A DNA stretch of 64,000 nucleotides from positions 2,046,001-2,110,000 of the forward strand of contig JACONQ010000010.1 in the NCBI GenBank assembly GCA_014281115.1. Direction: 5' to 3'. This DNA is from Laburnicola sp. R22_1. Lineage: Eukaryota > Ascomycota > Dothideomycetes > Pleosporales > Didymosphaeriaceae. A model generated the notes under the pieces. That model was given only the letters and a program-made list of their open reading frames with translations, was not told the DNA's origin and did no database searches. Shown piece after piece: positions 39,240 through 51,640 of the stretch. The stretch's first letter is position 1. The number at the start of each line of letters is the position of its first letter. Position numbers and translations under genes: made by a program.

Positions 39240-42200
39240 TAGTATATTACTTATTTTTAAGTAGGTAACCTTTAATAAACCTTTTATATACTCTTAATAT
39301 AGCTACATATTCTAAATATTAATATAGCGCAGGCAAGTGTTTATACGCTTATTCTTTTTAATAACTAGTTAGATTATTTATTAATTATTATAGAAAATAT
39401 TCTATATATATTCTAAATTAAGCTTAAGTTTCTTAAAGAACTATTTTAGTGCTATTACTTTTATACTTATATACTTAAGTGCAAGTAGCTTAGCCTTAGT
39501 AGTACAGATTATAACTATACTCTAATAAGCAGCCTTCTAGAGTATTACTCTACTATAAAGTATAACTATATAGCTATAAACTAATTTCTAAGTTTCTAAA
39601 TTATCTATAAATAACGCATTACCGCAAATTGTAAGATTAGATCTATTATACTAGCTATACTAAATAGACTACTAGCGCGTTTTTTAAAAATATATAATTA
39701 CTTAATTAACTATAATAAAGTATTATTTACTTAGATTTATTAGGAAGTGTAAGAGCTTTAAAATAGCAAACATAATAATAGGCCTAAGCATAATTACTAT
39801 CTATAGTACTAAGCTACTATATTTCTAGTAGCTCTTAATCTCCTACTTAGTTGCTTTCTTAGTATTCTTTACAAGCTTTTCTAATAAAAGAGGTATTATA
39901 TGAAAGCTCCTACTATCTTTAAGATCAAACTTCTTTATAATATTATTAATATAAGTATTATAAATAAGCGTAATTATTCTGCTCTTATAATCTTATATTA
40001 CCTAGACACCTAGAAACTATTTAACTAGTTTATAGTTTTTAATCTTATATTTTATTTTAACCTAACTTTAGAGCTTTTATACCTTTACTTTATAAGCTTT
40101 ATTAAAGATTAGAAGTATATTATTAATATAGAAAAGTACTAAGGTTTTATAATCTTTGCTTATAAATAAATAAGGTTCTTCTTTTAAGGTAGTAAGTCTA
40201 ATAGATCTTAGCAATCCTCAGAACTCCTTATACTAGAGTAGTACTAAGTCTCTTAATTTATATAGAGCTTAATCAAGGGACACACACTTGCTATATTACT
40301 TAAACCTATTTAGAAGCTTATAGATAACTAGGTTTTTAGCTATAATATAAGTGTTTAAGAATGCTCCTACTATATTATATTAAATAATCTCTAGATTATT
40401 CTCTACTATAATTACTATTATAGTTCTAAATAACTATATTATAAGTATTACTGCGTAGGTTAACTATAGCGTATCCTTATTCTAGAGATTATCCCTTATA
40501 ATAATTTAAGCCTTACACTTTAGAAAGTACCTATTCTAATTAAACTTATAGGTCTAAACCTACTTTAATAGGAGTAGTTATCTAGTAGCTTATATTTAAT
40601 AGATTACTATCTAAGTTTCTTTCTTCTTAAGTGTACTAATCTTAATATAAGAGGCTTGCTTAAAGAGCTTTCTAAGTAGATATTTAGTAAAGTGTTTCTA
40701 TAAAATAGGCAGCTTTAGCAGCTTGTCTCTATATAGATAAGTAGAAGATAATACATTTAATATCTTTTTAAGCATTACTATAGTAACTATAGAATTTATT
40801 ATAGTGTACTTTTAGTGCTTATCCTAGGCTCCCTATACTCCTAAGATATATATGTGGCGTTATTTTATCTATCTAGGGGTAGGACGACAAAGGCTTTTAT
40901 CTTAAATAACATGACAACATAAGCAGAGCCCCCTGCTTAGTAATTAAAAAAGGCGTAAAAAGGTGATGTTAAAAAGAAGCACAAGATATATATAAATAGA
41001 AAGTTATTTTATAGATGTTCTATTATATAACTAGCAATTAGTGTATATAGACCTAACCTATCTTTTAGCTAAATAGTAGTATTATTATACTTATTATAAT
41101 CTCTTTATTATTAAAAAGGTAGATAGTTCTAAACGCGCGTGTCTATAATATTACCTTAAAGTCTCTTACTTAATTTTATAGGTGCTTAATCTTACCTTTG
41201 CCTTTAGCTTACTAGTAGATTATCTACTTCCTTTAGCGTAGTTAAACTTCTAGGGCTAAATTAAGAGGTAGCTATAGAGCTCTTAGTCTCTATACTTTAG
41301 AGAGAAAACTTTTTAGAATCTAATAGGCTAGCTTGCCTAGATTAGTGTACACTCGAGTAGCTATTAGTCTTTTTATAATTCCTTAACTTATTATGCCTTA
41401 GATTGCCTAGCTCTAGTGTCTATTTAGGGGCTATAAGCCCTATATACTTGCTTTAAACTATATAAATTCTTAGCTACTTGCTAGCTAAGCTTGCTACCTA
41501 TATATTAGTCCTATTAGCTACTTAATTACTAGCCTAGCTAGCTAAGCTCTTAAATTACTAGATAGGAACACTATTCTCCGCTTATATAGTACTTACTTAC
41601 TTATTTAGTATAGTAAGAAGATTAAGAATATCTATTACTCTTCTCCTAAATTATTAATCTTCCTCTTATATAGGACTTTAATAATCTTTACTACTGCTTT
41701 ATAAGATATGCCTTAATTAGCTTTGCCTTTATAGAATAATATTTTATTAAATATAATATTACGCGTAGTAATTATCTAATTAAGCACTAGGATCTATATC
41801 CTATAAAGATTTTTTACTCTATAACTAACTAGGTATTTAATATAGCTCCTAGGATTTACTTTAAATTCTTGCTTATTCCACTCTACTACACGATCCCTTT
41901 TTAAAGGATATACTTAATAGCTATAGGCATAAATTTCACTCTAATTAGGACAAAGATTAGCTATCTATGCTTGTACTTAAGCAGACTTATACTAATAGAA
42001 ATACTATCTAAACTAATTTTTAAGCACTTTATCTAGTGCTTAAAAAGTATATAAAGCTAATAAGCTTTTACTATAGAGGTAAGCTGCTGTATTTAGAATC
42101 TTAGGCTATATTTTAGGCGGCAGATTTACGCTTTCCCTTATTTTTATAGCCTTAATAATAATCTCTTACTCTACTTACTTTAGTGCTCTATTTAGTTTGT

Positions 42201-42919
42201 GTATATATACTAGAGTATAGCTAATCTTAATTTCTTATTTGTTTATATAGTCCTTATAGGCTAAATGTCTCCTTTAAGAAAGAGTAGTAGTAATATTATC
42301 CTAATAGATTATATTAATTCAAAGCTTATACTTATTTTCTACCTATTAATTAAGCTTAGTTATTACTTACATAATCTCTAGTAGAGATTTTAATATAAGG
42401 TTATTATTATAAATCTTTCTACTAAATTCTTTCTTAATAATTAAGCTTTATAGCTCTCTAAGCTATCCTACTAGGAAGTTAAATAGATTCTATAAAATAT
42501 AATAGAATAGTCTTAGAGATTATTCTTTTAGGCGTCTTAAGATTACTCTTATTGTATATATTATAGAATAGTGCTAATAGTTCTTTCTTTAAGTACTAAG
42601 GATATACACGTTTTAAGCGTTCTAAACTAGAGCTTAAAGTGCTTACTAGCCTAAGTAACCTAATTAAAAGTGCTAGAGTTCCTTAGTGTCTGCTTATAGA
42701 AGATTATAATATAATTATTTAATTACTATAGCTAAAGAATAGTAGGAAAGAGGCTTGTATTTAATAAAGGTAAAATTATAGACACTGCTTAGTTCTACTA
42801 AAATAATATTCTAAGTAAGAGTTTCTATACGTAATAATCTATCTAAACCTAAGTACTAGATTTCTACCTTTCTTAGGTAAGCTTTAGAGATAATATTAAT
42901 ATAAAATCCTTTTATGTAT
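39240..42919 (-). mobile_element. Copia-2 copy on the minus strand, RIP-degraded
   Basis: Minus-strand reading gives, from high to low coordinates: the integrase C-terminal block near 41700-41880 (Y-L-V-S-Y-R-V-K-N-L-Y-R-I, T-T-R-N-I-I-F-N), reverse-transcriptase remains near 39900-40200 (F-L-G-V-Q-V-I, Y-N-T-Y-I-N-N-I), and RNase H near 39300-39600 (A-L-F-I-D-N-L-E-T and T-T-K-A-K-L-L-A-L-K). The same blocks occur in the plus-strand copy at 45830-51640, so these are two members of one family. LTRs were not delimited. A short R1 fragment is inserted at 40854-40982. Confidence 0.7.
40854..40982 (+). mobile_element. Short R1 end fragment (129 bases) with 11-base target duplication
   Basis: AAGATATATAT at 40843-40853 and 40983-40993. 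The insert starts GTGGCGTTATTTTATC and ends AAGAAGCAC. It interrupts the minus-strand Copia-2 copy. Confidence 0.75.
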
Positions 42920-45825
42920 GTGTTATTATATTATCTACCTAGGGATAAAACGATAAAGGCTTTTATCTTAAATAATATAACAAAAAAAGCAGAGCCCCCT
43001 GCTTAGTAATTAAAAAGAGCGTGAAAAGATGGTCACAAAAATGCGCGTTCGAATTGCTAAGCGAGCTTGGCGGTCTTGGCGCGAGGCTCCTATAAGCAAA
43101 ATTTTTACGAAGAGACCATAGTTAGAACTTTGGTAGAGAAGGGATAAAATACCTTTGGCGCCGCTACGCTGCAAGTTATCCTTTCTTCTTCTTCGCTATC
43201 CTAATTATTGTAAATAACACAAGTTAATATATTAATAGGTATGTACTACTTTATAAGTGGGATAAGGGTAATACGTACTAGATACACTATCGCTTTATTG
43301 CCGTATTAAGATTATCCTTAATAAATCTTCTATTATTACTGTAGCTTCCTACCCTACCATCAATCTAGAGATTAGTAGCGGCCTTACTAACGCTAAGGTA
43401 CTTGCTAACACTATAAAGTACACGCTAAAGTTTCGCACAACTATTACTTAGATAATAATTACGCTAGAGTTTTATTCTATTTATAAGCTTGCCTAGCGCG
43501 AGGGATAGGTATACTTAACTATTCATAAGGCCATCCTTGTCTACTAGTTAGATTGGCAGATAGTCTAGTTTACTAAGAATAGAATAATTATATTCCCACA
43601 CTAGTAAATGCAATTGCTTCTTATTAGTAACTAAATCTAAAAGGGGAGACAAAAGGTAGAGAATAAGGTGTTTATTAATAAGCTCTAGTGTAATAAGAGC
43701 GTCGTATAGATCTACAAGATCCTCCTAGCTATTATTATTACTATTAAGTCAGCTTATCTAAGCGAGTACACCGCGTAGCGGCGAGCGTAAATAACTAATA
43801 ATAGTAGTAGCAATAAGCCAGGTGTGCTATATACAACGTGAGTGAATCTTACGTTAGTAATAGAAGCTTATAGGTATTAGGGAATATAAGTAAGTTTAAA
43901 GTTTAAAACTATTATCGCGTTGGCGTGTTTAAGGTTAGTTTTTTATTAGAATTAGGTGCTATACATAGTATATAATAACCTTTCATCTTAATCTACTTTA
44001 ACCTCAAACTAAAAAAAAGGTTAAAAAAGGTGTTTGGCAAGCCGACCATCCTTTTATAACTTTAATATTCTTAAGTAAAAGATTATTTATACGCGCACTA
44101 TATTTACTAGTAAGCACACTCTTTATAAGTTAATTTTCTATTTCTAAAATAGGGAGGGCCTAAGTTCTAGATTTAATATTCTAGGTTAAGCTTACTTTCT
44201 TAAATAAGCTAGATATTAGAAGTAAACAATTATTAATAAATTAAACTACTACTTCTTTATTAAGAATAGTGCTTTATATAAGTAGGTAATTACTAGGATA
44301 TATTATTAAGTATACCCCTAAGCTCTTCTATAGCTGCTTATTAAAGACTAATAGATTAATTAGAGTGTAAGCTATTAACCCTAGGTAGGTAGGAGCAGTT
44401 AAGCTCCTTACTATAGGTGTAGTCTTTTATTCTTCTATTTTAATTCTACTATAAAGCTCCTTCTATTATAAAGTTACTAAATAATTATTAATACCTTTAT
44501 ATTCTTTCTTAGTAAGAATAATTAGTAGCACTTCTTTAGGGCTTTTGCTAGTAATAGTAGTTTAAAGGCGTTAGTAATTAAGACTATTTTATTTATTCTT
44601 CTTATTTTTATAAGGGCACTTATTACTCTTAGACTTATAAGCTTCTTTTTATTTAAGCTACTACTACCTTACTTCTTCTAATTATTGTTTTAACTAGTAA
44701 TTATTGCAAATACGCCTAATAACTTGCTATTAGTTAATTAAAGCTAGTGCTCCTAAATAAGTATAGAATAGACCTTCCTAATATTAGTAAGATCTATTAC
44801 TTTAATACTAAGCAAGGCGTCTTATATAAGATACTAGTTTATCGATTAGGCCTATTCTAGTATAAGCTTAACTACTAGCGCGTCTAAGAAGTTATATATA
44901 GTAAGTTTACTTTCTATATTAGAAAGCTTAAAACTCTTAGCCTTATTAAAAGGAGCTACTAATTCTAGTACTATATTTTAGGTGTCTATCTTTTATACTT
45001 AGCCTTTTTAAGATGTGCTTAGTATTAGATGCATACTAGGTTCTTTATACTTACTTCTATTAGAGCTAGATCCTTTTAAAGTATCTTAATAAGCGCTTAT
45101 AGGGAGGTCTTCTTTTTATTATTTATTATAATTATAGCTAGTGCTAGTAGATTTTAGGACACTATAGTATAAACCTATAAGGCAAGATTCTAGATTTTTA
45201 TTATATTAATCTGCTAGTCTTATGCTTTTACTTAATATTCTATAATCTAAATACTATAGACTTTAATCTAATTATTGTACGTAGTATTGCTTATACTTGC
45301 TATCTTCTCTAAAAGTATAGGATAAGTTAGTTAGACTAGATTTTAATTAAGGATCTCTTTAGCATTAGAATTAATAAGATACTAGATCCCTTTAGACTAA
45401 GTATAAAATTAGAGCTAGATGAACTAGAAAGGCTAGCTTGCTTACTTAGTTAGTAAGCAGCACCTTTATAGTAGGAATTGCAGTGTTAGTTATCTTAATT
45501 ATAGATAAGATTTAAGCGTAGAAGAAGTTTAAAAATAATTAGTAAGAAGTAATTAGAGTGTATAAATTAGGATTCTAATATATAAGCGCGTAGAGAGAAT
45601 TAGCCTATAATTTTAAAGCGCTAGGCTTATAACTATTAAAGAAAAACAAGCTAGAATCTTAGATTTAGTAAGTAAAATAGATAAGCTTACTATATAGAAA
45701 AAGAGACTAATGGGCTAAACTATATATACGCTTATAAAAAGGAGTACGGCTAAAATAGTACTGCTTACATAATTACGGGCACGTGATCGCACCTAGTTAG
45801 AGTCTTATTTTTGTGACAGAAGCTT
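42920..45825 (+). repeat. Repeat R1, copy B (longest)
   Basis: It begins GTGTTATTATATTATC, matches copy A for about 610 bases and copy C for at least 1.1 kb, and ends like copy A near 45820. From about 43380 the plus strand carries a recognisable frame broken by TAG: T-L-K-F-R-T-T-I-T, then V-Y-L-T-I-H-K-A-I-L-V-Y, then K-V-E-N-K-V-F-I-N-K-L. R2 shares this order with different residues. The first 200 bases are less RIP-mutated than copy A. I cannot name the superfamily. Confidence 0.55.
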
Positions 45826-46639
45826 ATTTAGGATAGAGCGCTTAAAATGCTACTTTTTAAGCTTATTAAAGTTAGAAGAATTTTTTTAGCACTTTTATAG
45901 AAGTATTTTATTAAGTTTACTTATAGTAAGAGAAGCTTAGTTTTTATAACTTTTTAGGGAGTAAGTATAACTCTAAGCACTAGAAACTAAACTAGAGGTA
46001 GTAATTATAGTAATTAGATCTTATATTCCTATCTATATAAGCTATATTTAGATAATAAGCACTACTAGTATTTACTTAAATATTAAGCTCTTAAGTACGC
46101 GTACACTAAAAAGAGTCTAGAAGAATAACTACTAGTTATTCTTTTAGCAACTTAGAAGAAGAAAATTCTTAATTGCCTTATATCTAGATAAAATAAGCTT
46201 AAAGACAAAATTAAAGAGGCTAGCTAGACCTTATTAGCTAAAATATCTAGTGCTTTAAGTTAGCTAAAGTACCTAGGGAGTATAGCCTATACGCTTATTA
46301 ACTCTACTAAAATTATTATTATAAACTTAAATACTAACTTAGGAGTGTATTCTACTTTCTACTATAAAGCTTATCTATTCTTAGTAAGCACTATTTTTAA
46401 TAGTAGTGCTATAGTGCACCTTATTAATAATTATAATATTTTAGTTCTTCTTCTCTAGGGTTAATTCGTAATATTATCTAATCCTAGGCTGGCTGTTTAA
46501 CTAACCACTGTGTTACGTAATTAATAATTTCTTTAATAATAATATTTACTATAATAATAATAATTATAATTATAATAGTAACTAACCTAACTAGCCTATT
46601 AACTCTCTTTTATAGTAGATCTCGTCGCATTGTTTATTT

Positions 46640-47737
46640 AGTATTAATTACTCTTTTTAATCACATTTTTTTTAATTTAAGCCTGCGTAGGTTAGGATAG
46701 AAAGGCTACTCTAGTCCAGCGCCTAAAAATATAATCTACTCTTAGTCTTCGCTAACGCGGTAGCAGTTACTACGCACTTGCCCTACTATTTATAAGCGCT
46801 CTAATACTATTAATTTACTTAAAGCGTGCATAGCAAACTAAGCTCTATTATTGCTATTATTAGTAATTACACTGCTTACGCATTGCGCTTACTACCTAAC
46901 GCTATAACTATAAGAATCTAATATATCTACGCAACACTCTTCTTCCTTAGCAACTTATTAATAAACACCTTTATCTTCTCTTTCCTCGTATTACCCTTTT
47001 CTAAGGTTATTACTACCTTTCTAACTAGTAGCAATATAAGAAACTGTGATAGTAACTCTACGCGTCTATTATAGCGCCTATAGTTACTAATCTATTACTA
47101 GCCTAACTAGTACACTAGGACTACCTTATATAGGCTAAAGTATACTTTCTTCTACTTTAACCTATTAATAATCTTCTAGATAGAGCGGTACTTCAGTGTA
47201 GGCCTAGTAACTTTAAGTAGATAAATTAGAGTGTACTTTTAGACAGCGTTAATAGCAACTTTAGTATTAGGGCCTAGAAAGATAGTAGGAAATAAGATAA
47301 TAAAAACAGCAATAGAAGTCTTAAGGTTAACTTTAATATAAAGATAGAGTGTTAGTATACCTATAGTGTGTATAAGCTTCTACTTAGCATATATCTTATA
47401 AGTAGCACAAACCTACTAATATAATAGCTATTACTTCTAGCAATATCTTTAGGGATAATAGTAGAGGAGGGAGACAAGGGTTAAGCACCTTTTTATCCTC
47501 CTCCCCTCTGCTCCAAACTATAGTACAGCGATATAGCCTTATTATATTTTATATATAGATTTTTTTTAGTTAAAGTAGACGCGCTAAGCTCGCTTAGTAA
47601 GCTTATAACGCACTAACTCTTTTTATTAATACTACCTTAAAACGCTTTTCTGTGTATATAATAGTAGGAGGGATAACTGCTATTATTGTAATATTTTTAT
47701 TAGAAACCCCTTAGTTGCAAAAGACACAAACTATACT
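46640..47737 (-). repeat. Repeat R2 copy, inverse to its host Copia-2
   Basis: Minus-sense start at 47737 (TGTGTCTTTTGCAACTAAGG). It matches the R2 copy at 60402-61145 through most of its length and R1 more distantly in the second half (the frame V-Y-L and K-V-F-I-N-K). It interrupts Copia-2 between protease and integrase. The boundary on the 46.6 kb side is uncertain. Confidence 0.55.
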
Positions 47738-49764
47738 ATATAGGTAATTATAAAATAACTATATAAAAGATTAACTAGACCTTTCTATGAAATCTTATAA
47801 GATCTTTTTAATTTTCTTTTAAGCATACTTAGAGAAGGATAGGGCTTAACTATTAAGAAAGAATTTAGTAGCAAACTTTTTGCCTATATTTTAGTCTTAA
47901 AATTAATTTCTAAGATTATAAACGTCTTTAAGCTATTTGCTAAAATAGTGGAAACTAAATATAAGCTTAAAATTATAGTTATCTACTAAAATAAGAACAT
48001 AGCAACGCTTCTATAAAGAGAACACTTGTAATTTAAGGACTAGACTAATAAGAAAGGAATTAAGTGCTAAACTACGCCACCTTATACTAAGGAACTAAAT
48101 AGTGCACCTAAATAAGTAGAAAAGAAGCTTATTAATAAGTTTATTAAGATATATATAAGTGCAAATCTTTCTATTAAGCTCTAGGATAAAGTAGTGTTAG
48201 CAGGTATATACCTTTATAAGAAGAGCCTATCTACTCTTTATAGTTTTTAATCTCTAAATAAGACTTTTAAAAGCTAGTTTTAATAGTATTTTTATTACTA
48301 TTAACTAGCTAAAATTAGATCTATAATAATAGATCTAAGGCTAAATTTAAGTAGTATTTATACTTATAGCTACTATACTTATCCTTTAAATAGAGAACAA
48401 GTAGCTAGGCGTAATAAGCGCAGATTTAAGGTAAATCTAAAAGGCTATATTAGGTATTTAGTAGGCTATATAGCCTTAACTATCTATATAATATAGGTTC
48501 TAACGCTTAACTAAGTAATTATAACGCAAAATATTACTTTTAATAAGTTCTTATTTTATAGAAAAAGTATAAATAAGGTATGCCCTAGGAATAAGCTTTA
48601 AAGCTTGTAGATATCCTATATAAGAGTAAAATTTAGGATACTAAAGAAGCCTATAATAAGATTCTAGAGCTTACTCTAAATCTAAGTCTTAATATAAATC
48701 CTAGACTTAATCTAGGAAGTAGAACTTCTAATATAAATAAGCAGTTAGCTAACTAACTAGCCGCTTAGAACTAGAAAGAAAGTAATATATAAACTGCTAC
48801 TAGGTCTAGTAAGTAGTTAAGAATTTGTATACCTTAGAATAAGTAAAAACTAGTAACCCTAAACGCAATACCTAGACTAGAAAGTAGTAATTACACTCTA
48901 GGTATAGAGAGTAATAGCTTATAGAAAGTATACTACTCTATATATAGCAGCTTACTACTTCTTCTAGAAAGTAATACTTCTATTACCCTTAAGCTTTAAA
49001 ACTTAGGGCCTACTTATTTAATAATTTAAATACTATTATACTATTAAGTAAAAGGAAGCCTCTACTTTAATTACCTAAAACTAATACTATAGACCTGCTA
49101 GCAACTTGTTTAAGTAAATAACTTTAAAGTTAAGCTGTAAATTAATATATATAAGATTATTTACTACTTAGAAAATAAAGGTGTAGTTAAGATTAAGATA
49201 ATTAGATAGAAGGTAGGGCTAGTATACATATACTAATTGCTAGTCTTTTAAGTTTAGAAGATTTAAGGCGTAATCTTAAGCATATATTGTTTCTAGGCGT
49301 TCTAGTAGCTTATAATAATAAGTAGTCCCTATATATTATAGTTAATGCTATAGTTATAGTAGGAATACTTAGAAAATTAGCAGAATCATTATTAAGAACT
49401 TAACTTTATAGAAGTTAGCTCCTAAGAAGCTAATATTATAAAGGTAACTTACTAGCTATATACTTAGATTATAATTTAAGAATATCTTTTATATTAAAAT
49501 TAACACACTTAAGAAGAAAGGGACTTTGGTAGTAATTCTACGCTTAGAAGCTATATTTACACCCCTACTACTTAAGTAGATTTATACCTTTAAGATAAAT
49601 TAAAATAGTTTTTTTAAAAAGTGCAAAGCTTAAATTATTATAAGAGGAAATCTCTAGGAATTAGATATGCTAAATTTAACCTATACAGCTATATTAGCAA
49701 CTTGTTCCTTTAGAATAGCTATAGTAATAGTAGCAAAATTTAATCTAGAAATCTATTAATATAA

Positions 49765-50242
49765 TGTTAACGAGACAGACGAAGGCACTCAGCATAAGCC
49801 AGAAGGTTACGCTGAAGTATAGGAAACTACTTAGTATGGAGTCAGCGGCGGAGCATCAAGGTCACGTGACCAACATCCCGCCAAGACAGCCCAATTAGGT
49901 ATAGGGGCTGGAGGACGACCATCCTAACCATCCCGCCAAGATGGCAACATCCTGTGGGATGTTAGGGAGGATAGCTGCAGGAGGGGATGGTCTGGCGAAG
50001 ATTGGGACTATATAGATCAGGAGGATCTCCTTAGTTTTAAATCTTTGTAGTTAATTCTCTTACAGTACTATCTCCTATATAGATTGGTGCTAGTTATTCT
50101 ATCTTGTTTAGAATTAGAAGAGCCTCACACGAGACCGTTAACATCTCACTCGATTCCTCCTGAAGCCTCCAGCACGACCACCCCGAGCTACCTCACCTCC
50201 CCTAACCCGGATTAGGACAAGGTACGTGACCCCGTATTAACA
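49765..50242. mobile_element. Solo LTR, 478 bases, nearly free of RIP
   Basis: It begins TGTTAACGAGAC and ends CGTATTAACA (inverted TGTTAA/TTAACA). A 5-base target duplication, TATAA, lies at 49760-49764 and 50243-50247. It sits inside the reverse-transcriptase region of the RIP-ruined Copia-2. Its composition is balanced, with intact CpA and TpG sites (for example GGTCACGTGACC near 49860), so it arrived after the host DNA was mutated or escaped RIP. No other copy is in the window, and its internal region has been lost by LTR-LTR recombination. Confidence 0.9.
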
Positions 50243-51045
50243 TATAATATTATAGGCGCGTTTCTAAATACTTATATTATAGGTTATAAGCTAATAATTT
50301 ATAAGCTTCTAGATAAATTTAAGCAGTCTAGAAAAGTTATAAGACTTAATAAAGCCTTATATAGCTTAAGAGAATTACTACTTTTTTAGTATAAGGAGTT
50401 CTTATTAACCTTTTAAGTTTATAGGCTTAAGGCCACTAAGAAAGAATCCTACTTATTTATTATACTAGACTGTAAAATAATAATTCTTTTATATATGGAG
50501 AATACTTTTTACTTTAATTATAGAAATTATAAGCTTAAATATAGTGCACTTTAGAATAAAATTATATCTAAGTATAAGTTTAAAAATTAAGATCCTATCT
50601 AATAGTTTCTAGGTATTTGCGTGCTTAGAGATTGCAAGAATTAATTAATTACGCTTTTTTATAATACCTATATTAAAAAAATTACTAAAAGGTTTAGACT
50701 TAAAAGTAGTAAAAGCTTTCTAGTAACTCTACTTCTTTTAAAGGAGCTTATTAAGAATAAGGGTAAAGCTTCTCTATAGAAAATTTAGCGCTTCTAGGAG
50801 TATATAGGCTTACTTCTTTACACTACTATTATACTCTATTTAGATATTTTATTTATAGTTTTAAAGCTTTTATACTTCCTTACTAATTTAAATAAATAAT
50901 ATTATACTATAGTAGAATATGTAATTATCTATCTTTATAGGATACGCTAGTAGGCTATTTAGTATAGCTTATATAATAGTTCTAAGCTTACAATTTATAA
51001 GGATATCTTATTTATAAATAATTTAGAAACTTAACACTTTTTTAT

Positions 51046-51170
51046 GTGTAGCGTTAAATTAACTACCTAGGGGTAGCACGACAAAGGCTTTCATCTCAAA
51101 TAACATGACAAAAAAAGCAAAGCCCCCTGCTTAGTAATTAAAAAGAGCGTGGAAAAGGTGATGATAAAAA
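51046..51170 (+). mobile_element. Short R1 end fragment (125 bases) with 11-13-base target duplication
   Basis: CACTTTTTTAT at 51035-51045 and 51173-51183; AA precedes both, extending it to 13. The insert starts GTGTAGCGTTAAATT and ends GATGATAAAAA. It interrupts the RNase H region of Copia-2. Confidence 0.75.
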
Positions 51171-51640
51171 AACACTTTTTTATAGATATATTATTATATT
51201 ATTTAAAGGCGCAATTCTTTAGAAGGCAGCTTATTAGTGTATAGTTACTATCTCTACTACTAAAGCAAAACTTTTAGCGCTTAAATATTTCTTTAATAAG
51301 CTTGCTTTAAACCTTAAATTACTATAAATAATTTTCTACAATAATTAGTAAACTATTAGACTAGTTATTAGCAAGAATAAGCGTATAACTATATAACTCT
51401 AGTATATTAATATCTAGAATATATAGCTTTATTAAGAATATCTTAAGCGCTTATTTAAGGTGTCCTATCTAGAAATAAGCAAAATACTAGTAGATAGCCT
51501 TACTAAAGCTCTTTTTCAACAGTAATTTACTAGGTCTAAAAGCTTCTTAATCTTTAAAATATAAGCCAGCATATTATAGAATATTTAAGCTTAGAAGTTA
51601 TATAAAATTAATTATAGTTCTATTTATTATATATAGAAAA

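Larger units (their letters stand above)
45830..51640 (+). mobile_element. Copia-2 copy on the plus strand, RIP-degraded, with nested insertions
   Basis: Plus-strand order: gag/protease remains (45830-46490; the protease site reads N-S-S-A-I-V-H-L-I-N where D-S/T-G-A is expected), integrase core and C-terminus (47745-48560; T-T-P-P-Y-T-K-E-L-N, L-V-G-Y), reverse transcriptase (about 49480-50650; K-A-L-Y-S-L-R-E, F-L-G-I-C-V-L-R-D), and RNase H to the C-terminus (50880-51540; T-I-S-T-T-K-A-K-L-L-A-L-K, I-L-V-D-S-L-T-K-A-L). Three insertions split it: R2 (46640-47737), a solo LTR (49765-50242) and a short R1 fragment (51046-51170). No part is translatable. Confidence 0.8.

Noticed and set aside
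46480..46560. tRNA-like sequence (GGCTGGCTGTTTAACTAACC)
   Set aside because: I could not form a cloverleaf with proper box B and acceptor stem; it lies in RIP-mutated transposon DNA.
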